Shown piece by piece: positions 45,934-54,841 of a DNA stretch of 64,000 nucleotides. The stretch lies in the NCBI GenBank assembly GCA_024711295.1, contig JANJTB010000006.1, positions 1 through 64,000 on the forward strand. The letters run 5' to 3'. The stretch comes from a bacterium. Its GTDB lineage: Bacteria; Bacteroidota; Ignavibacteria; Kapaibacteriales; UBA2268. The notes under the pieces were generated by a model, which saw nothing but the letters and a program-made list of their open reading frames with translations, was not told the DNA's origin and did not search any database. The stretch's first letter is position 1. The number at the start of each line of letters is the position of its first letter. Both the position numbers and the translations under genes were made by a program.

Positions 45934-45950
45934 AAAAATATTAGAATATA

Positions 45951-47369
45951 TTGAAATTAAGAATCAAAATATTATTTTTATTGTTGCTGTATATTTCATG
46001 TAATTCTCGGTTAATATCAGAGGAAACAGTACTAACTGAATCAGATTTTCTAAAGTTAATTGCAAACAATCATCCTGTTGCAAAAATGGCTCAAATTGCT
46101 GTTAAGAAAGGAAATCAAGAAGTCAGAAGGGCTGCCGGTATGTTCGACCCTGAATTATCTGCTCAATATTCAACTAAAAATTATGATAACAAGTCATATT
46201 ATGATAAATTATTGGGTGGTTTGACTATTCCATCATGGTATGGACCAGACTTTATTCTGTCTTATGAATCTGCTGCCGGAAATTATATTAATCCTGAAAA
46301 TAATTTACCTAATAATGGATTAGTGTCGGCCGGAATCAATCTTCCATTAGGGCAGGGTTTGTTTATTGATAAAAGGAGAGCTGCATACAAACAGTCCGAA
46401 ATATTCGAAAAGATAAGTGAAGTTGAGCAAATCAGGATTTTATCAGATTTATACCTGGAAGCAACGAATCAATACTGGGAATGGGCTGCAAGTTATAACA
46501 AGGTTAAAATAACAGAAACAGCCCTCAATGTCACTAAAAATAGATTTTCTGCAATCAAACAGGCATTTATTCAGGGCGATATAGCTGCAATAGATACGCT
46601 TGAAGCTTATTTACAGTTGCTTAATTTGGAAATAAATTATCAAAGTGCAAAAAATGACTATTTTAACCAGTCAATGATGCTGTCAACATTCCTGTGGAAT
46701 GAAAATCAAATGCCCTTGGAGCTTTCTTCAACCACTATTCCGCAAATAAGCTCAATCTTTGAAACACCTGATTTTGGAATTTTTGAGAACTATAAAAAAG
46801 ATATTGATTCATTGGTATCTGTGCATCCTGAAGTTACTGTTTATGATTTAAAAATTGAACAACTGGATGTTGAGAGGGATCTAAAACTTGATTTACTTAA
46901 ACCAAAGCTAAATTTAAAATACAATTTTTTAAATCAAGCACTTAATCCTCTAAATTCTTCATTTGAACTCAATACAAACAACAACTTCAAGTTTGGAATT
47001 GATTTCAATATGCCTTTATTTTTAAGGACTGAAAGAAGTGAGCTTGAGTTAGCAAATTTAAAGCTTCTTGAAACTGAATTAGAGCGAAAAAATAAAACCC
47101 TCCAACTTAAATACAAAGCTATTACCTCACTAAATGAGCTCGAAATTTTAATTAACCAATACAAATTCTTCTTTGATGCTGTTAACAGCTACCAAATATT
47201 ATTCGAAACTGAGAAGATTAAATTTGATATTGGCGAAAGTTCTCAATTCTTGATAATTTCTCGCGAAAATTCCCTACTCAATGCAAAAATAAAGCAAATT
47301 GAACTATATAGTAAAATATTGTCTAAGTTTGCTTCAGTAAAATGGAGTCTTGGTATAATAGCTAAATAA
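45951..47369 (+). CDS. TolC-family outer-membrane efflux protein
   Basis: A 472-residue protein with a signal peptide after a TTG start at 45951 (MKLRIKILFLLLLYISC...). Two internally similar helical repeats with 'NLEINYQSAKNDYFNQ' and 'RSELELANLKLLETELE' type coiled segments and 'GINLPLGQGLF' strands are typical of TolC/OEP proteins. It completes the tripartite exporter. The Cys near the signal peptide end could be lipidated, but no strict lipobox is visible. Confidence 0.85.
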   Translation: MKLRIKILFLLLLYISCNSRLISEETVLTESDFLKLIANNHPVAKMAQIAVKKGNQEVRRAAGMFDPELSAQYSTKNYDNKSYYDKLLGGLTIPSWYGPDFILSYESAAGNYINPENNLPNNGLVSAGINLPLGQGLFIDKRRAAYKQSEIFEKISEVEQIRILSDLYLEATNQYWEWAASYNKVKITETALNVTKNRFSAIKQAFIQGDIAAIDTLEAYLQLLNLEINYQSAKNDYFNQSMMLSTFLWNENQMPLELSSTTIPQISSIFETPDFGIFENYKKDIDSLVSVHPEVTVYDLKIEQLDVERDLKLDLLKPKLNLKYNFLNQALNPLNSSFELNTNNNFKFGIDFNMPLFLRTERSELELANLKLLETELERKNKTLQLKYKAITSLNELEILINQYKFFFDAVNSYQILFETEKIKFDIGESSQFLIISRENSLLNAKIKQIELYSKILSKFASVKWSLGIIAK

Positions 47370-47493
47370 TTGAAATATTTAGCTACTAAATGGCAATTTC
47401 GATACTATTTGTTATTTGATTTTTATATGTTTCATGTGTATTTTGGCATAGTTTTTTCTAACAATATTAAGTTAATTATATTTGAAGTAAACT

Positions 47494-48603
47494 ATGAAGA
47501 TCAAAAAAATAATTGCGAAAGATATAAAAGAAGGAAAAAGAAGAGTTTTAGAAGAGCTTGGCGAGGATGCTGTAATACTCTCAAATAGAGCTGTTAAGGA
47601 TGCTGACGGTTCGGATGCTGTAGAAATAGTTGCTGCTTTAGACGAAAATTCCAACAAACTCAAAACAGCAATGATCAAAGAGATAACGGACAACACTACT
47701 CAAAATATATCTAAAACGAATAAGATAAATATACCTCACAACAACGAAATTTTACTTCAGGAAATTGACAATCTAAAACTTATGCTTCTCGAAATAAATG
47801 AAAGTATTAAGTATCGGAACACATCATCAATGTCGCCAGTATATGCAAAACTGTATAAAAAAATGCGAACACTTGATATTAATGATGATATTGCCTTGAA
47901 AGTTATTAACAGAATATCAGGATTGGGAAATTTGAAAGATTATGATGAAGTACTTTTCGAAGCTAGGAAAATACTTTTAGAAAATATTGAAATTGACAAA
48001 ACAATACAGAAAGGGACAAAAACAAAAATTATTCTGTTTACCGGTACCACCGGTAGTGGCAAGACGGCCTCTTTAGTTAAATTAGCAATTATCAGCAAGA
48101 TTGTACAAAATGCAAATTCTCTAATTATATCTGCTGATACTTACAAAGTTGGAGCCGCTGAACAATTAGAAACCTATGCTTCTATAGCGTCAATTCAATT
48201 CAAAGCAGCATATACTAACGAAGATTTAGCAAATATTATTCAAGAGAATTTGACAAAAGATTTTATATTTATTGATACAACAGGATTCTCTCAAAAAGAT
48301 ACTGAACAACTAAATCAGTTAAATGAGATAATTAAACTGGCTAAACCAGATTATATTTATCTAACCATACCTGCTACAATTTCTGAATTACACGCAAATT
48401 CAATTTTCATGGCATTGAGAAATATGACTATTGATAGTGTTATAATAACAAAAACTGATGAGTCTGAGTCAATTGGAAGTCTGATTAATATCATTAGAAA
48501 TTACAAACTTCCGATTTCTTATATTACAAATGGAATTAAGATTCCTGAAGATATTCTTCCTGCTGACAGAGTAATATTAGGTAAGTTGTGTTTGAATAAT
48601 TGA
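47494..48603 (+). CDS. flhF: Flagellar biosynthesis GTPase FlhF (SRP-type)
   Basis: A 369-residue SIMIBI GTPase. The G domain shows P-loop GTTGSGKTASLVKLA, 'SADTYKVGAAEQLETYA', 'FIDTTGFSQKD' and 'ITKTDES', all diagnostic for FlhF. 'PISYITNGIKIPEDI' is near the C-terminus. FlhF sets the location and number of polar flagella and pairs with FlhG. A TATATTTG box at 47477-47484 lies 10 bases before the ATG, without a clear -33 element. It heads a nine-gene operon. No flagellar structural gene is in the window. Confidence 0.92.
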   Translation: MKIKKIIAKDIKEGKRRVLEELGEDAVILSNRAVKDADGSDAVEIVAALDENSNKLKTAMIKEITDNTTQNISKTNKINIPHNNEILLQEIDNLKLMLLEINESIKYRNTSSMSPVYAKLYKKMRTLDINDDIALKVINRISGLGNLKDYDEVLFEARKILLENIEIDKTIQKGTKTKIILFTGTTGSGKTASLVKLAIISKIVQNANSLIISADTYKVGAAEQLETYASIASIQFKAAYTNEDLANIIQENLTKDFIFIDTTGFSQKDTEQLNQLNEIIKLAKPDYIYLTIPATISELHANSIFMALRNMTIDSVIITKTDESESIGSLINIIRNYKLPISYITNGIKIPEDILPADRVILGKLCLNN

Positions 48604-49412
48604 TGGACAAATTTTCTCAAAATAATGATAAAAAAAATCCATTTACTATTACATTATGTAGTGGTAAAGGAGGAGTAGGTACTAGTTTCTTAACGGCAAA
48701 TCTTGCTTCAGCTGTTTCGAAACTTGGTAATAAGGTATTAATACTTGATTCCGTTCTTGACTTACCTAATCAACATATTTTATTTGGTGTCGAGCCACCG
48801 GTGAGACTGAGTTCAGTACTTTCCGGAAAAGTAAATGTTGATTCAGCTTTGTACAAAATAGATTACAATATTTCGTTATTAGTTGACTCACCAATAGAGA
48901 TTGATGATGATAATGACCATATACTGTCATTAAAAGAGGTTGTTAATCAACTCAAATCAGAATGTGAAAAAGAGTTTTTATTTATTGATGTACAATCTGG
49001 TATATCAGAAGAATTGATAGCGCTTTCGAAATTATCCGATTTAGTATTGATAGTCATTACTGACGAACCTACGTCATTAATTGATGCTTATGGCTTACTT
49101 AAAATCCTTAGAAATTATGTTGATATCAGTAAAATTGCATTAATCGTAAACAATGTAATAGATGATGAGGACGCAGGTGAACTATCTCATAAATTTAACT
49201 TGGCATCAACCCAGTTCTTAGGATTAAAAATTGATGTTTTAGGTTTTGTACCTTATAGTCGGAATGTTAGATATTCCATTCAAAGACAAGAAATATTGGT
49301 AAATAATTTTGAAGATGATGAGGCTTCGTCAGCCATTTTGAATATATCAAAAAAAATTCATTCAAAATATTTTGTTTCGTCGTATAATACTAAAATGATT
49401 GAAGTTTTATAA
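48603..49412 (+). CDS. flhG: FlhG/MinD-like ATPase with a modified P-loop
   Basis: A 269-residue ParA/MinD family protein; the start ATG overlaps the flhF stop (TGATG). The deviant Walker A reads SGKGGVGTS. The signature Lys is present, but the P-loop Lys that normally precedes Thr/Ser is Thr (residue 27). Switch-like 'FIDVQSGISEELIALSKLSD' and the FlhG-typical 'TDEPTSLIDAYGLLKIL' are kept. A basic, amphipathic C-terminus that could bind membrane is present. It normally limits flagellar number with FlhF. Confidence 0.88.
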   Translation: MDKFSQNNDKKNPFTITLCSGKGGVGTSFLTANLASAVSKLGNKVLILDSVLDLPNQHILFGVEPPVRLSSVLSGKVNVDSALYKIDYNISLLVDSPIEIDDDNDHILSLKEVVNQLKSECEKEFLFIDVQSGISEELIALSKLSDLVLIVITDEPTSLIDAYGLLKILRNYVDISKIALIVNNVIDDEDAGELSHKFNLASTQFLGLKIDVLGFVPYSRNVRYSIQRQEILVNNFEDDEASSAILNISKKIHSKYFVSSYNTKMIEVL

Positions 49413-49427
49413 AAGAGAGTTTTTATT

Positions 49428-49952
49428 ATGGCAAAGAAAAGTAATGAAAAACCCACAGATAACGAAAAGAAGTATCAAAAGAAAGTTGCTCAGGAAAAGA
49501 AGAAGCTTGAAAGAATAATTAGTACTCCACCTAAAGCTGTTCTAATGTTATCTTTGATTGTAGGTTTACTGACTTTTACTTTCACCTTTTTCGGAAATCT
49601 AAAAGATCCAATATCTGCCATATTACAATCTTTTATAGCTTTTTCTATTGCATTTATTGGTATTGGATTTAGTGTTTCGCTTTATTTTTATTATAAAAGT
49701 GAAGCTTTAAAAAAAGAATATCATCAAATGGTATTGAATGAAAAACAAGATAGGGAGCAGGCTGAGCAACAGAGAATAAGAAATGAAATAAGTGAGCTTG
49801 AAGCAATTGAGCGTGAACTCGCTGATAAAAGGAGTAAGTCATCTGTAAATCGATCAGGTAATGATGAGCAGGCTCCAAGATATTCAAGAAATACTTTATC
49901 TGATGAAGAAGCATACTTGGATGAAGTATTGAACAGCAACTTTACACCTTAA
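49428..49952 (+). CDS. Hypothetical two-helix membrane protein between flhG and fliA
   Basis: A 174-residue protein with a highly charged N-terminus. Two membrane helices lie at about 36-56 and 68-90. A Glu/Lys/Gln-rich coiled coil covers about 95-135, followed by a polar tail. I do not recognise the family. The layout (both ends cytoplasmic, a coiled coil after the hairpin) suits a membrane scaffold. Tight spacing (15 bp on each side) places it in the FlhF/FlhG/FliA unit. Confidence 0.6.
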   Translation: MAKKSNEKPTDNEKKYQKKVAQEKKKLERIISTPPKAVLMLSLIVGLLTFTFTFFGNLKDPISAILQSFIAFSIAFIGIGFSVSLYFYYKSEALKKEYHQMVLNEKQDREQAEQQRIRNEISELEAIERELADKRSKSSVNRSGNDEQAPRYSRNTLSDEEAYLDEVLNSNFTP

Positions 49953-49967
49953 TAAACTCAGGAATTG

Positions 49968-50750
49968 ATGCAAACAAAAAATGCTGATATTGAAAGTGTT
50001 TGGAAATTATTTAAAGCAAATGCAACTGTGATTAATAAACAGTTGCTTGTTGTTCATTATATTAATTTAGTAAAGTACACAATCAGCAAAATGGCATTGC
50101 CAATAAACACAATTCTCGAAGAAGACGATTTTATAAATTTCGGGGTTATTGGTCTCAGCGAAGCAATTGACAGGTTCGAACCTGAAAGAGGTTTTAAATT
50201 CGAGTCTTATGCAATCAAGAGGATTCGTGGAAAAATTCAGGATGAAATGAGAAAATTAGACTGGATGTCACGAACAGCCCGCAAAAGAGCTAATGAATTT
50301 AAATCAATTTCAGATAGTTTAGAACTAAAAAGGGATTCCGGTGCCAGCGAAAGCGAAGTGCTCAAAGAGCTAAATATTAGTCCTGAGCAGTATAGAAATT
50401 ATTTGCTAGCTGCATCAGATGCCAAATCTTCTATACCAATAACAGACAGTTCTCTAAAGAGCATAAACGATGATGATGAAGAGGTTAATTTTGTTGAAGA
50501 GATTCCTGATGATGTTCCTGATTTCTTAACTGACATTATCGAAGATGAAAAGCAGAAGTTACTCATAAGATTGGTAAGCAATCTGAAAGAAAATAAAAAG
50601 TTAGTACTTACACTTTATTATTTTGAAAACCTGAATTTCAAGCAAATAGGTCAAGTGCTTGGTGTATCTGAAGGAAGAATTTCACAAATTCATTCTGAAA
50701 CTATCAAGGATTTGAAACATCAGTTGGGCAGGTACGATTATGCTTACTAA
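49968..50750 (+). CDS. fliA: Sigma-28 family RNA polymerase sigma factor FliA (WhiG-like)
   Basis: A 260-residue sigma factor. Region 2 'EEDDFINFGVIGLSEAIDRF' with 'GFKFESYAIKRIRGKIQDEM' is typical of FliA/WhiG, and region 3 includes 'DWMSRTARKRANEF'. Region 4 ends with 'YFENLNFKQIGQVLGVSEGR'. The frame includes an upstream TTG at 49965, but the ATG at 49968 is the better start, preceded by AGGA. It would direct late flagellar or motility genes. The last 11 bp overlap the HDOD gene. Confidence 0.93.
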   Translation: MQTKNADIESVWKLFKANATVINKQLLVVHYINLVKYTISKMALPINTILEEDDFINFGVIGLSEAIDRFEPERGFKFESYAIKRIRGKIQDEMRKLDWMSRTARKRANEFKSISDSLELKRDSGASESEVLKELNISPEQYRNYLLAASDAKSSIPITDSSLKSINDDDEEVNFVEEIPDDVPDFLTDIIEDEKQKLLIRLVSNLKENKKLVLTLYYFENLNFKQIGQVLGVSEGRISQIHSETIKDLKHQLGRYDYAY

Positions 50751-51681
50751 CAGGGTTAAAACAAAACTTGAATCTATTAGAGATTTACCCACAATACCGA
50801 TTGTAATTTCAGAAGTATTGGCAGCTATAGATAATCCAAAGTCAAGTGCTGCAAGCCTAGCGAAGATAATCGAAAAGGACCAGGCTCTCACCGCAAGAGT
50901 GCTTAGAATTGCCAATTCACCATTTTATGGTTATACACGCCAAATATCAACAATTGATTTGGCTATCGTAATTATGGGATTTAATACACTGAAGGAAATT
51001 GTTCTTAGTATTGTAATTCAAAGATTTTTCTCGAAAGTAAATACAAAACTCTTTAATATCAGAGATTTTTGGCAATATGGTTTGTTCTGTGGGTCAACTG
51101 CCAGATTGTTATCACGCAAATTAGGCTACAAAATTGCCGGTGAAGCCTTTGTGGCAGGTCTGATGCATGATATCGGAATAATTATTATTGCTGAGTATTT
51201 TACACCGAAGTTTAAAGAAATCATAAAATTTGCTAATGAAAACAATGTTTCATTAATTGATGCTGAACAAGCAATAATGGAATGTACTCATGCTGAAATC
51301 GGAGCTTGGATAGCAGATAAATGGAATTTGCCTGATAAAATGGTAACAGCAATCAGAAATCATCATATTAATTACGCTTTTTTTGCCAAAAACAATGATT
51401 TTGATGCTTACTCAGAATCAGATACATTAATTAGAGATATTGATCAACCTTTGACAGCAATAGTTTCATTAGCTGAATGGTTTGCTGATTTGTTGGGTTT
51501 GTCGAAATGGATGGGTAGTCTTATCAAGCCGGACTATTATCTTTCTACTGAAGTTTTTGGAGAATTAAATAGTGAAGATATTCTTGACCCTGAAAGTTCC
51601 TTATTTGCACTTAAAGCAGAATTAATGGAAGAGTTTGAAAAAGCGAATATATTCATTGAGTTACAGGTGAGTCATGCTTGA
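50740..51681 (+). CDS. HDOD domain signalling protein
   Basis: A 313-residue protein. The HDOD core (about 15-215) contains 'LPTIPIVISEVLAAIDNPKS', 'IEKDQALTARVLRIANSPFY' and 'GLMHDIGI'. HDOD proteins act in chemotaxis, motility and signalling without a proven catalytic activity. The gene overlaps fliA by 11 bp and the pseudokinase gene by 8 bp, so the three are probably co-translated and may act in one pathway. Confidence 0.88.
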   Translation: MLTNRVKTKLESIRDLPTIPIVISEVLAAIDNPKSSAASLAKIIEKDQALTARVLRIANSPFYGYTRQISTIDLAIVIMGFNTLKEIVLSIVIQRFFSKVNTKLFNIRDFWQYGLFCGSTARLLSRKLGYKIAGEAFVAGLMHDIGIIIIAEYFTPKFKEIIKFANENNVSLIDAEQAIMECTHAEIGAWIADKWNLPDKMVTAIRNHHINYAFFAKNNDFDAYSESDTLIRDIDQPLTAIVSLAEWFADLLGLSKWMGSLIKPDYYLSTEVFGELNSEDILDPESSLFALKAELMEEFEKANIFIELQVSHA

Positions 51682-52885
51682 AAACCAAAATAATCCATCA
51701 AATGACATTTTTGATCAGTTAGGTGGTTTTTTTATTAAAATCATTGCTGCGAGAAGTAATGAAGATATTAATGAGTTATTAACTCTTTTCATTTCAAAAA
51801 AAGTTAAAATTCTGGAATCTGTTATTTTGAACACGGAATCAGTAGCTTCAGGCTTTCTGGTTGATATAAGTAATAATAAAGATTCTGAACTTAATAAAAG
51901 ATTGACTTACCTGTTGGAAGAAGGAATTATTGATTGGGCTTTAAAAAGTAAAGAACCTCAGATGATAATGGATTTGCAATCTCAATTAAGTGGAAATTTA
52001 TTCAACATTCTTTTGATTCCCTTGGTTTATGACAATAATTCAATTGGTATTTACATTGCATTGACAGATTCTGCAAAGGAGAATGTTGACTCACCTTTGC
52101 TTAATGATATCAGAAATTTCTCATTCTTATCAGCGCTAGTATTGAGTAATATTGCCTTACGTAATTCTCTGATTACTTTAGAAAACAAACATCTTGAATT
52201 AAATGAGAGATTTATTAATATTCTGCCTCTTACATCAATAGGTGAAATATCACTTACGGTACTCAAAGAAGTGTCATTGCCTTTGCAAATAATTGACTCT
52301 AACATTGACTTAATCGAAAATGGGGTGGGCAACCTTAGTAGAAGATTAGAAATTATTAAACAACAGATAAAATCTATAACAGAAATAATAAATTTACTTG
52401 ATGAAATATCTGCAGAAGCAAAGAAATCTGCACCTGAAGAAATTGATATTGGCAGTATGCTTGCAGAAACATTAAGTATTTTGAGCTCTCAGCTTAAAAG
52501 TGCAGGAACAAAAGTCTATCTCGACAGTTCTGTTGAAAAGCCGATTACTAAGGGAATCAAAACCCAACTGGAATTTATAATGATTCAAATTATCAATTTT
52601 CTGATTACAAATTCCAATGATACTGATAGCATATACATCAATATCAGCTCTCCTAATCAAAGAATTGTTGTTATTACTATCCGGGAAGAAACAAAGGGCA
52701 TAGAATTTGATAACTATGAATCATTATTAGAGTTCATCAAAGGAAGCTCCGTTTTGAAAGATATGTACCAAAACTTTCTTTCATTCAGACATATACTCAA
52801 GTTGCATAAAGGAAAGCTTGAGTGTTCAGCAGTTAGTGATGACGGCACTGTTTTCAGAATTTATTTACCCAAGCTGAGTGAATAA
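51674..52885 (+). CDS. GAF-like/histidine pseudokinase protein
   Basis: A 403-residue soluble protein. Residues about 15-165 resemble a GAF domain. A helical dimerisation segment 'TSIGEISLTVLKEVSLPLQI' (187-206) aligns with the histidine-kinase H-box, but the phospho-acceptor position is K198. A HATPase-like domain follows (about 255-400), with 'FIMIQIINFLITNSND' as N-box and 'DDGTVFRIYLPK' at the end. The DxGxG loop is absent ('TIREETKGIEFD'). It therefore looks like a pseudokinase or sensor scaffold that cannot autophosphorylate in the usual way. It is coupled to the HDOD gene. Confidence 0.75.
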   Translation: MLENQNNPSNDIFDQLGGFFIKIIAARSNEDINELLTLFISKKVKILESVILNTESVASGFLVDISNNKDSELNKRLTYLLEEGIIDWALKSKEPQMIMDLQSQLSGNLFNILLIPLVYDNNSIGIYIALTDSAKENVDSPLLNDIRNFSFLSALVLSNIALRNSLITLENKHLELNERFINILPLTSIGEISLTVLKEVSLPLQIIDSNIDLIENGVGNLSRRLEIIKQQIKSITEIINLLDEISAEAKKSAPEEIDIGSMLAETLSILSSQLKSAGTKVYLDSSVEKPITKGIKTQLEFIMIQIINFLITNSNDTDSIYINISSPNQRIVVITIREETKGIEFDNYESLLEFIKGSSVLKDMYQNFLSFRHILKLHKGKLECSAVSDDGTVFRIYLPKLSE

Positions 52886-54356
52886 AAAATTGAATAGAAC
52901 ATTAAAGCACATATTGTATGTTTTCATGATTTTTTGCATAGTTCCAGACTCAATTAATGCAAAAGATATTTTTTCTATTGATATCAATCCCTTGAATCGA
53001 GCAATAATTCACTTTGACACAATTCCCTTAAAGTATAGTTCAAATTTGTCTGATGACAAGAAAAGAATTTACATAAATGTCGGTAACTATACTTTCAAAG
53101 ACAACATAAAGCAGAAATCAGGACTTGGAATAATTAATGATATTTATTTGACGAAATCTGATTCAGGAACTGTTGTCAACATCAGAACAAAAGAAAAACG
53201 TGGATATACAATCGTCAATTATCCTTTTAGTTCAAGGTTGGCTGTTGAGGTATTCTCCTGGGAAAATTTAACCAAAGAAGAGGAAGCATACAGAACTGCC
53301 TTGTTAGCATTCGAAGATGGTATATATACTGAAGCATTAAGAGAATTTTATTTCTTAAGTAAGAAAAATTATATTCCCTCAGTATATTTTTTGGGTATGA
53401 TATACCTTAAAAGCAAGAATTTTTCACAGGCAGCTACCGCTTTTAGATTTGTAATACAAAATGATTCCAACAACATTGATGCACTAGCTGGGTATTCAGT
53501 TGCTGCAATGAATTTGGGCGAGAATAATTACCAGCAATACCTCAACTCATTTTTTGCAAAGTGTAATTGTAATAATTATATTAACTCCGAGATAATTGAC
53601 TTTGTTCCGGATTCTACATTTATGGATGTTAGCCATTTAGTTTTGAATATTGCTGATACTAGTAAAGTTCAAAATGATTCTACTTCTTTAGCAAATTCTG
53701 AATTAAAAATTCACACAACAAAGATATCAAAAAATCAAAAAAATACGATAAATGTGCTCGGGGAGTTATACACTTATTTATTTTACATCTTAGGTGCAAT
53801 TGGTATCTTGATACTCTATTTGTACCTAAAATGGAGAAACCAAAAATCAATAAAATTGAAAAGTAAAATTAAAAATGAATTTACCAGTGAGTTAAAAACT
53901 GCTCAGTCAGGTATAAACTCCGCTCAAATAATTAATGCCTATAAAAAGCAAGAATATATCAAAACAGATAATGATAGCATGAAAACTGTTGATGAAGGTT
54001 CATCAAATGAAAAATCCAGCAATATAGTAAGTGATGAAAAAATAATTAAACTCGAAAGTATTATTGAAAATATCACTGGGAAACCGGTTTCGGTTATTAA
54101 AAACCAGGCTACCATACCCGGAGTTAATGCTAAATTGGAGCTTGCAATGCATCTGGCTGATGAGCAAAGAAAAATTAAAGCTCAGAATATTGACGCATTG
54201 AAAACCTCCTTAATTCCGAATGACAAAAAGAAATTAGCTGAAGTATCAAAGAAGTTAGGAATCGAAAAAGGTGGGCTTGAAACAAAAGCTGCTTTGGAGA
54301 AAATTCTTAAAGATAAGGACAAGCTAAAGAAATTAAACGATAAATTCGGTATATAA
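52878..54356 (+). CDS. AMIN-like/TPR periplasmic protein with one membrane helix and cytoplasmic tail
   Basis: A 492-residue protein. It has a signal peptide (about 8-28), a beta-rich AMIN-like domain (30-127), two or more TPR units (about 130-225), a polar linker, one membrane helix (297-318) and a charged cytoplasmic tail of about 170 residues (319-492). This layout, a periplasmic module, a single helix and a cytoplasmic tail, parallels FimV/HubP polar landmark proteins that work with FlhF and FlhG, but no LysM or FimV domain is visible. The start is a GTG at 52878, with a TTG at 52890 as an alternative. Confidence 0.65.
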   Translation: MNKKLNRTLKHILYVFMIFCIVPDSINAKDIFSIDINPLNRAIIHFDTIPLKYSSNLSDDKKRIYINVGNYTFKDNIKQKSGLGIINDIYLTKSDSGTVVNIRTKEKRGYTIVNYPFSSRLAVEVFSWENLTKEEEAYRTALLAFEDGIYTEALREFYFLSKKNYIPSVYFLGMIYLKSKNFSQAATAFRFVIQNDSNNIDALAGYSVAAMNLGENNYQQYLNSFFAKCNCNNYINSEIIDFVPDSTFMDVSHLVLNIADTSKVQNDSTSLANSELKIHTTKISKNQKNTINVLGELYTYLFYILGAIGILILYLYLKWRNQKSIKLKSKIKNEFTSELKTAQSGINSAQIINAYKKQEYIKTDNDSMKTVDEGSSNEKSSNIVSDEKIIKLESIIENITGKPVSVIKNQATIPGVNAKLELAMHLADEQRKIKAQNIDALKTSLIPNDKKKLAEVSKKLGIEKGGLETKAALEKILKDKDKLKKLNDKFGI

Positions 54357-54368
54357 TCTTTATAGTGC

Positions 54369-54399
54369 TTGTAAACAGCGAAATAATTTATTATTTTTG
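54369..54399 (+). promoter_or_regulatory. Predicted Bacteroidota-type promoter of the CTD miniprotein/PorV-like pair
   Basis: TTG (54369-54371) is followed by a 20-bp spacer and TATTTTTG (54392-54399). The ATG at 54405 is only 5 bases after the -7 box, so the transcript would be leaderless or nearly so. Confidence 0.6.
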
Positions 54400-54404
54400 T
54401 TGTT

Positions 54405-54839
54405 ATGGAACTTAAGATAATCAAAAACATATTAATTCTTATCGCTACTTTAGTTTTTTTGACTACGCCATCATTATTATTTTCAATAGAAAATTCCAAT
54501 ACTCAACATAACAAACTACTTGGCACAGAAATTGTAAATTATCAGAAGAGTCTGTTTGTAGTTAATGCCGATACAGTAACAAATAACAAAATCACTTCTG
54601 TGTGGTACACTACAACAGAGCTCAATGTTAAGATAATTCAGGTTCTTAAACAGCAGGAGATTACAATTACAGTGTATAATATGCTTGGAAAAGAGATTTT
54701 AGAGGTATTCAAAGGTACTACCGGTAACAATGCTGAGGAGACTTACTCTAAATCTTCAAATCTTCCGAATGGAATATACATTTGTGTAATGCAAGGCAAG
54801 AGCTTCAGAAGTTCCGAAAAGTTTATTATTTCGAGGTAG
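54405..54839 (+). CDS. Small secreted protein consisting mainly of a T9SS type A-like C-terminal sorting domain
   Basis: A 144-residue protein. A signal peptide (about 8-27) is followed by a linker of about 35 residues. The final 80 residues match the Por-secretion C-terminal domain pattern: 'ITVYNMLGKEILEVFKG', 'LPNGIYICVMQGK' and 'SSEKFIISR' at the very end. Normally this domain follows a large passenger; here there is essentially none. The PorV-like gene starts 2 bp after its stop. It may be a T9SS client fragment, a CTD-only regulator, or a decaying gene. Confidence 0.75.
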   Translation: MELKIIKNILILIATLVFLTTPSLLFSIENSNTQHNKLLGTEIVNYQKSLFVVNADTVTNNKITSVWYTTTELNVKIIQVLKQQEITITVYNMLGKEILEVFKGTTGNNAEETYSKSSNLPNGIYICVMQGKSFRSSEKFIISR

Positions 54840-54841
54840 CA

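Noticed and set aside
47441-47460. Possible sigma-54 promoter before flhF (TTGGCATAGTTTTTTCTA)
   Set aside because: The -24 GG is present, but the -12 element has TC where GC is needed. A single weak match in AT-rich DNA is not enough.
47370-47588. A 72-codon frame starting directly after the TolC-like stop
   Set aside because: It overlaps the certain start of flhF in another frame, and its sequence (FRRAWRGCC type) looks like a frame shadow.
50173-50190. Sequence with a GGTTCGAACC palindrome resembling a tRNA T-arm
   Set aside because: It lies inside the conserved region 2 coding sequence of fliA, and no acceptor stem or anticodon arm surrounds it.
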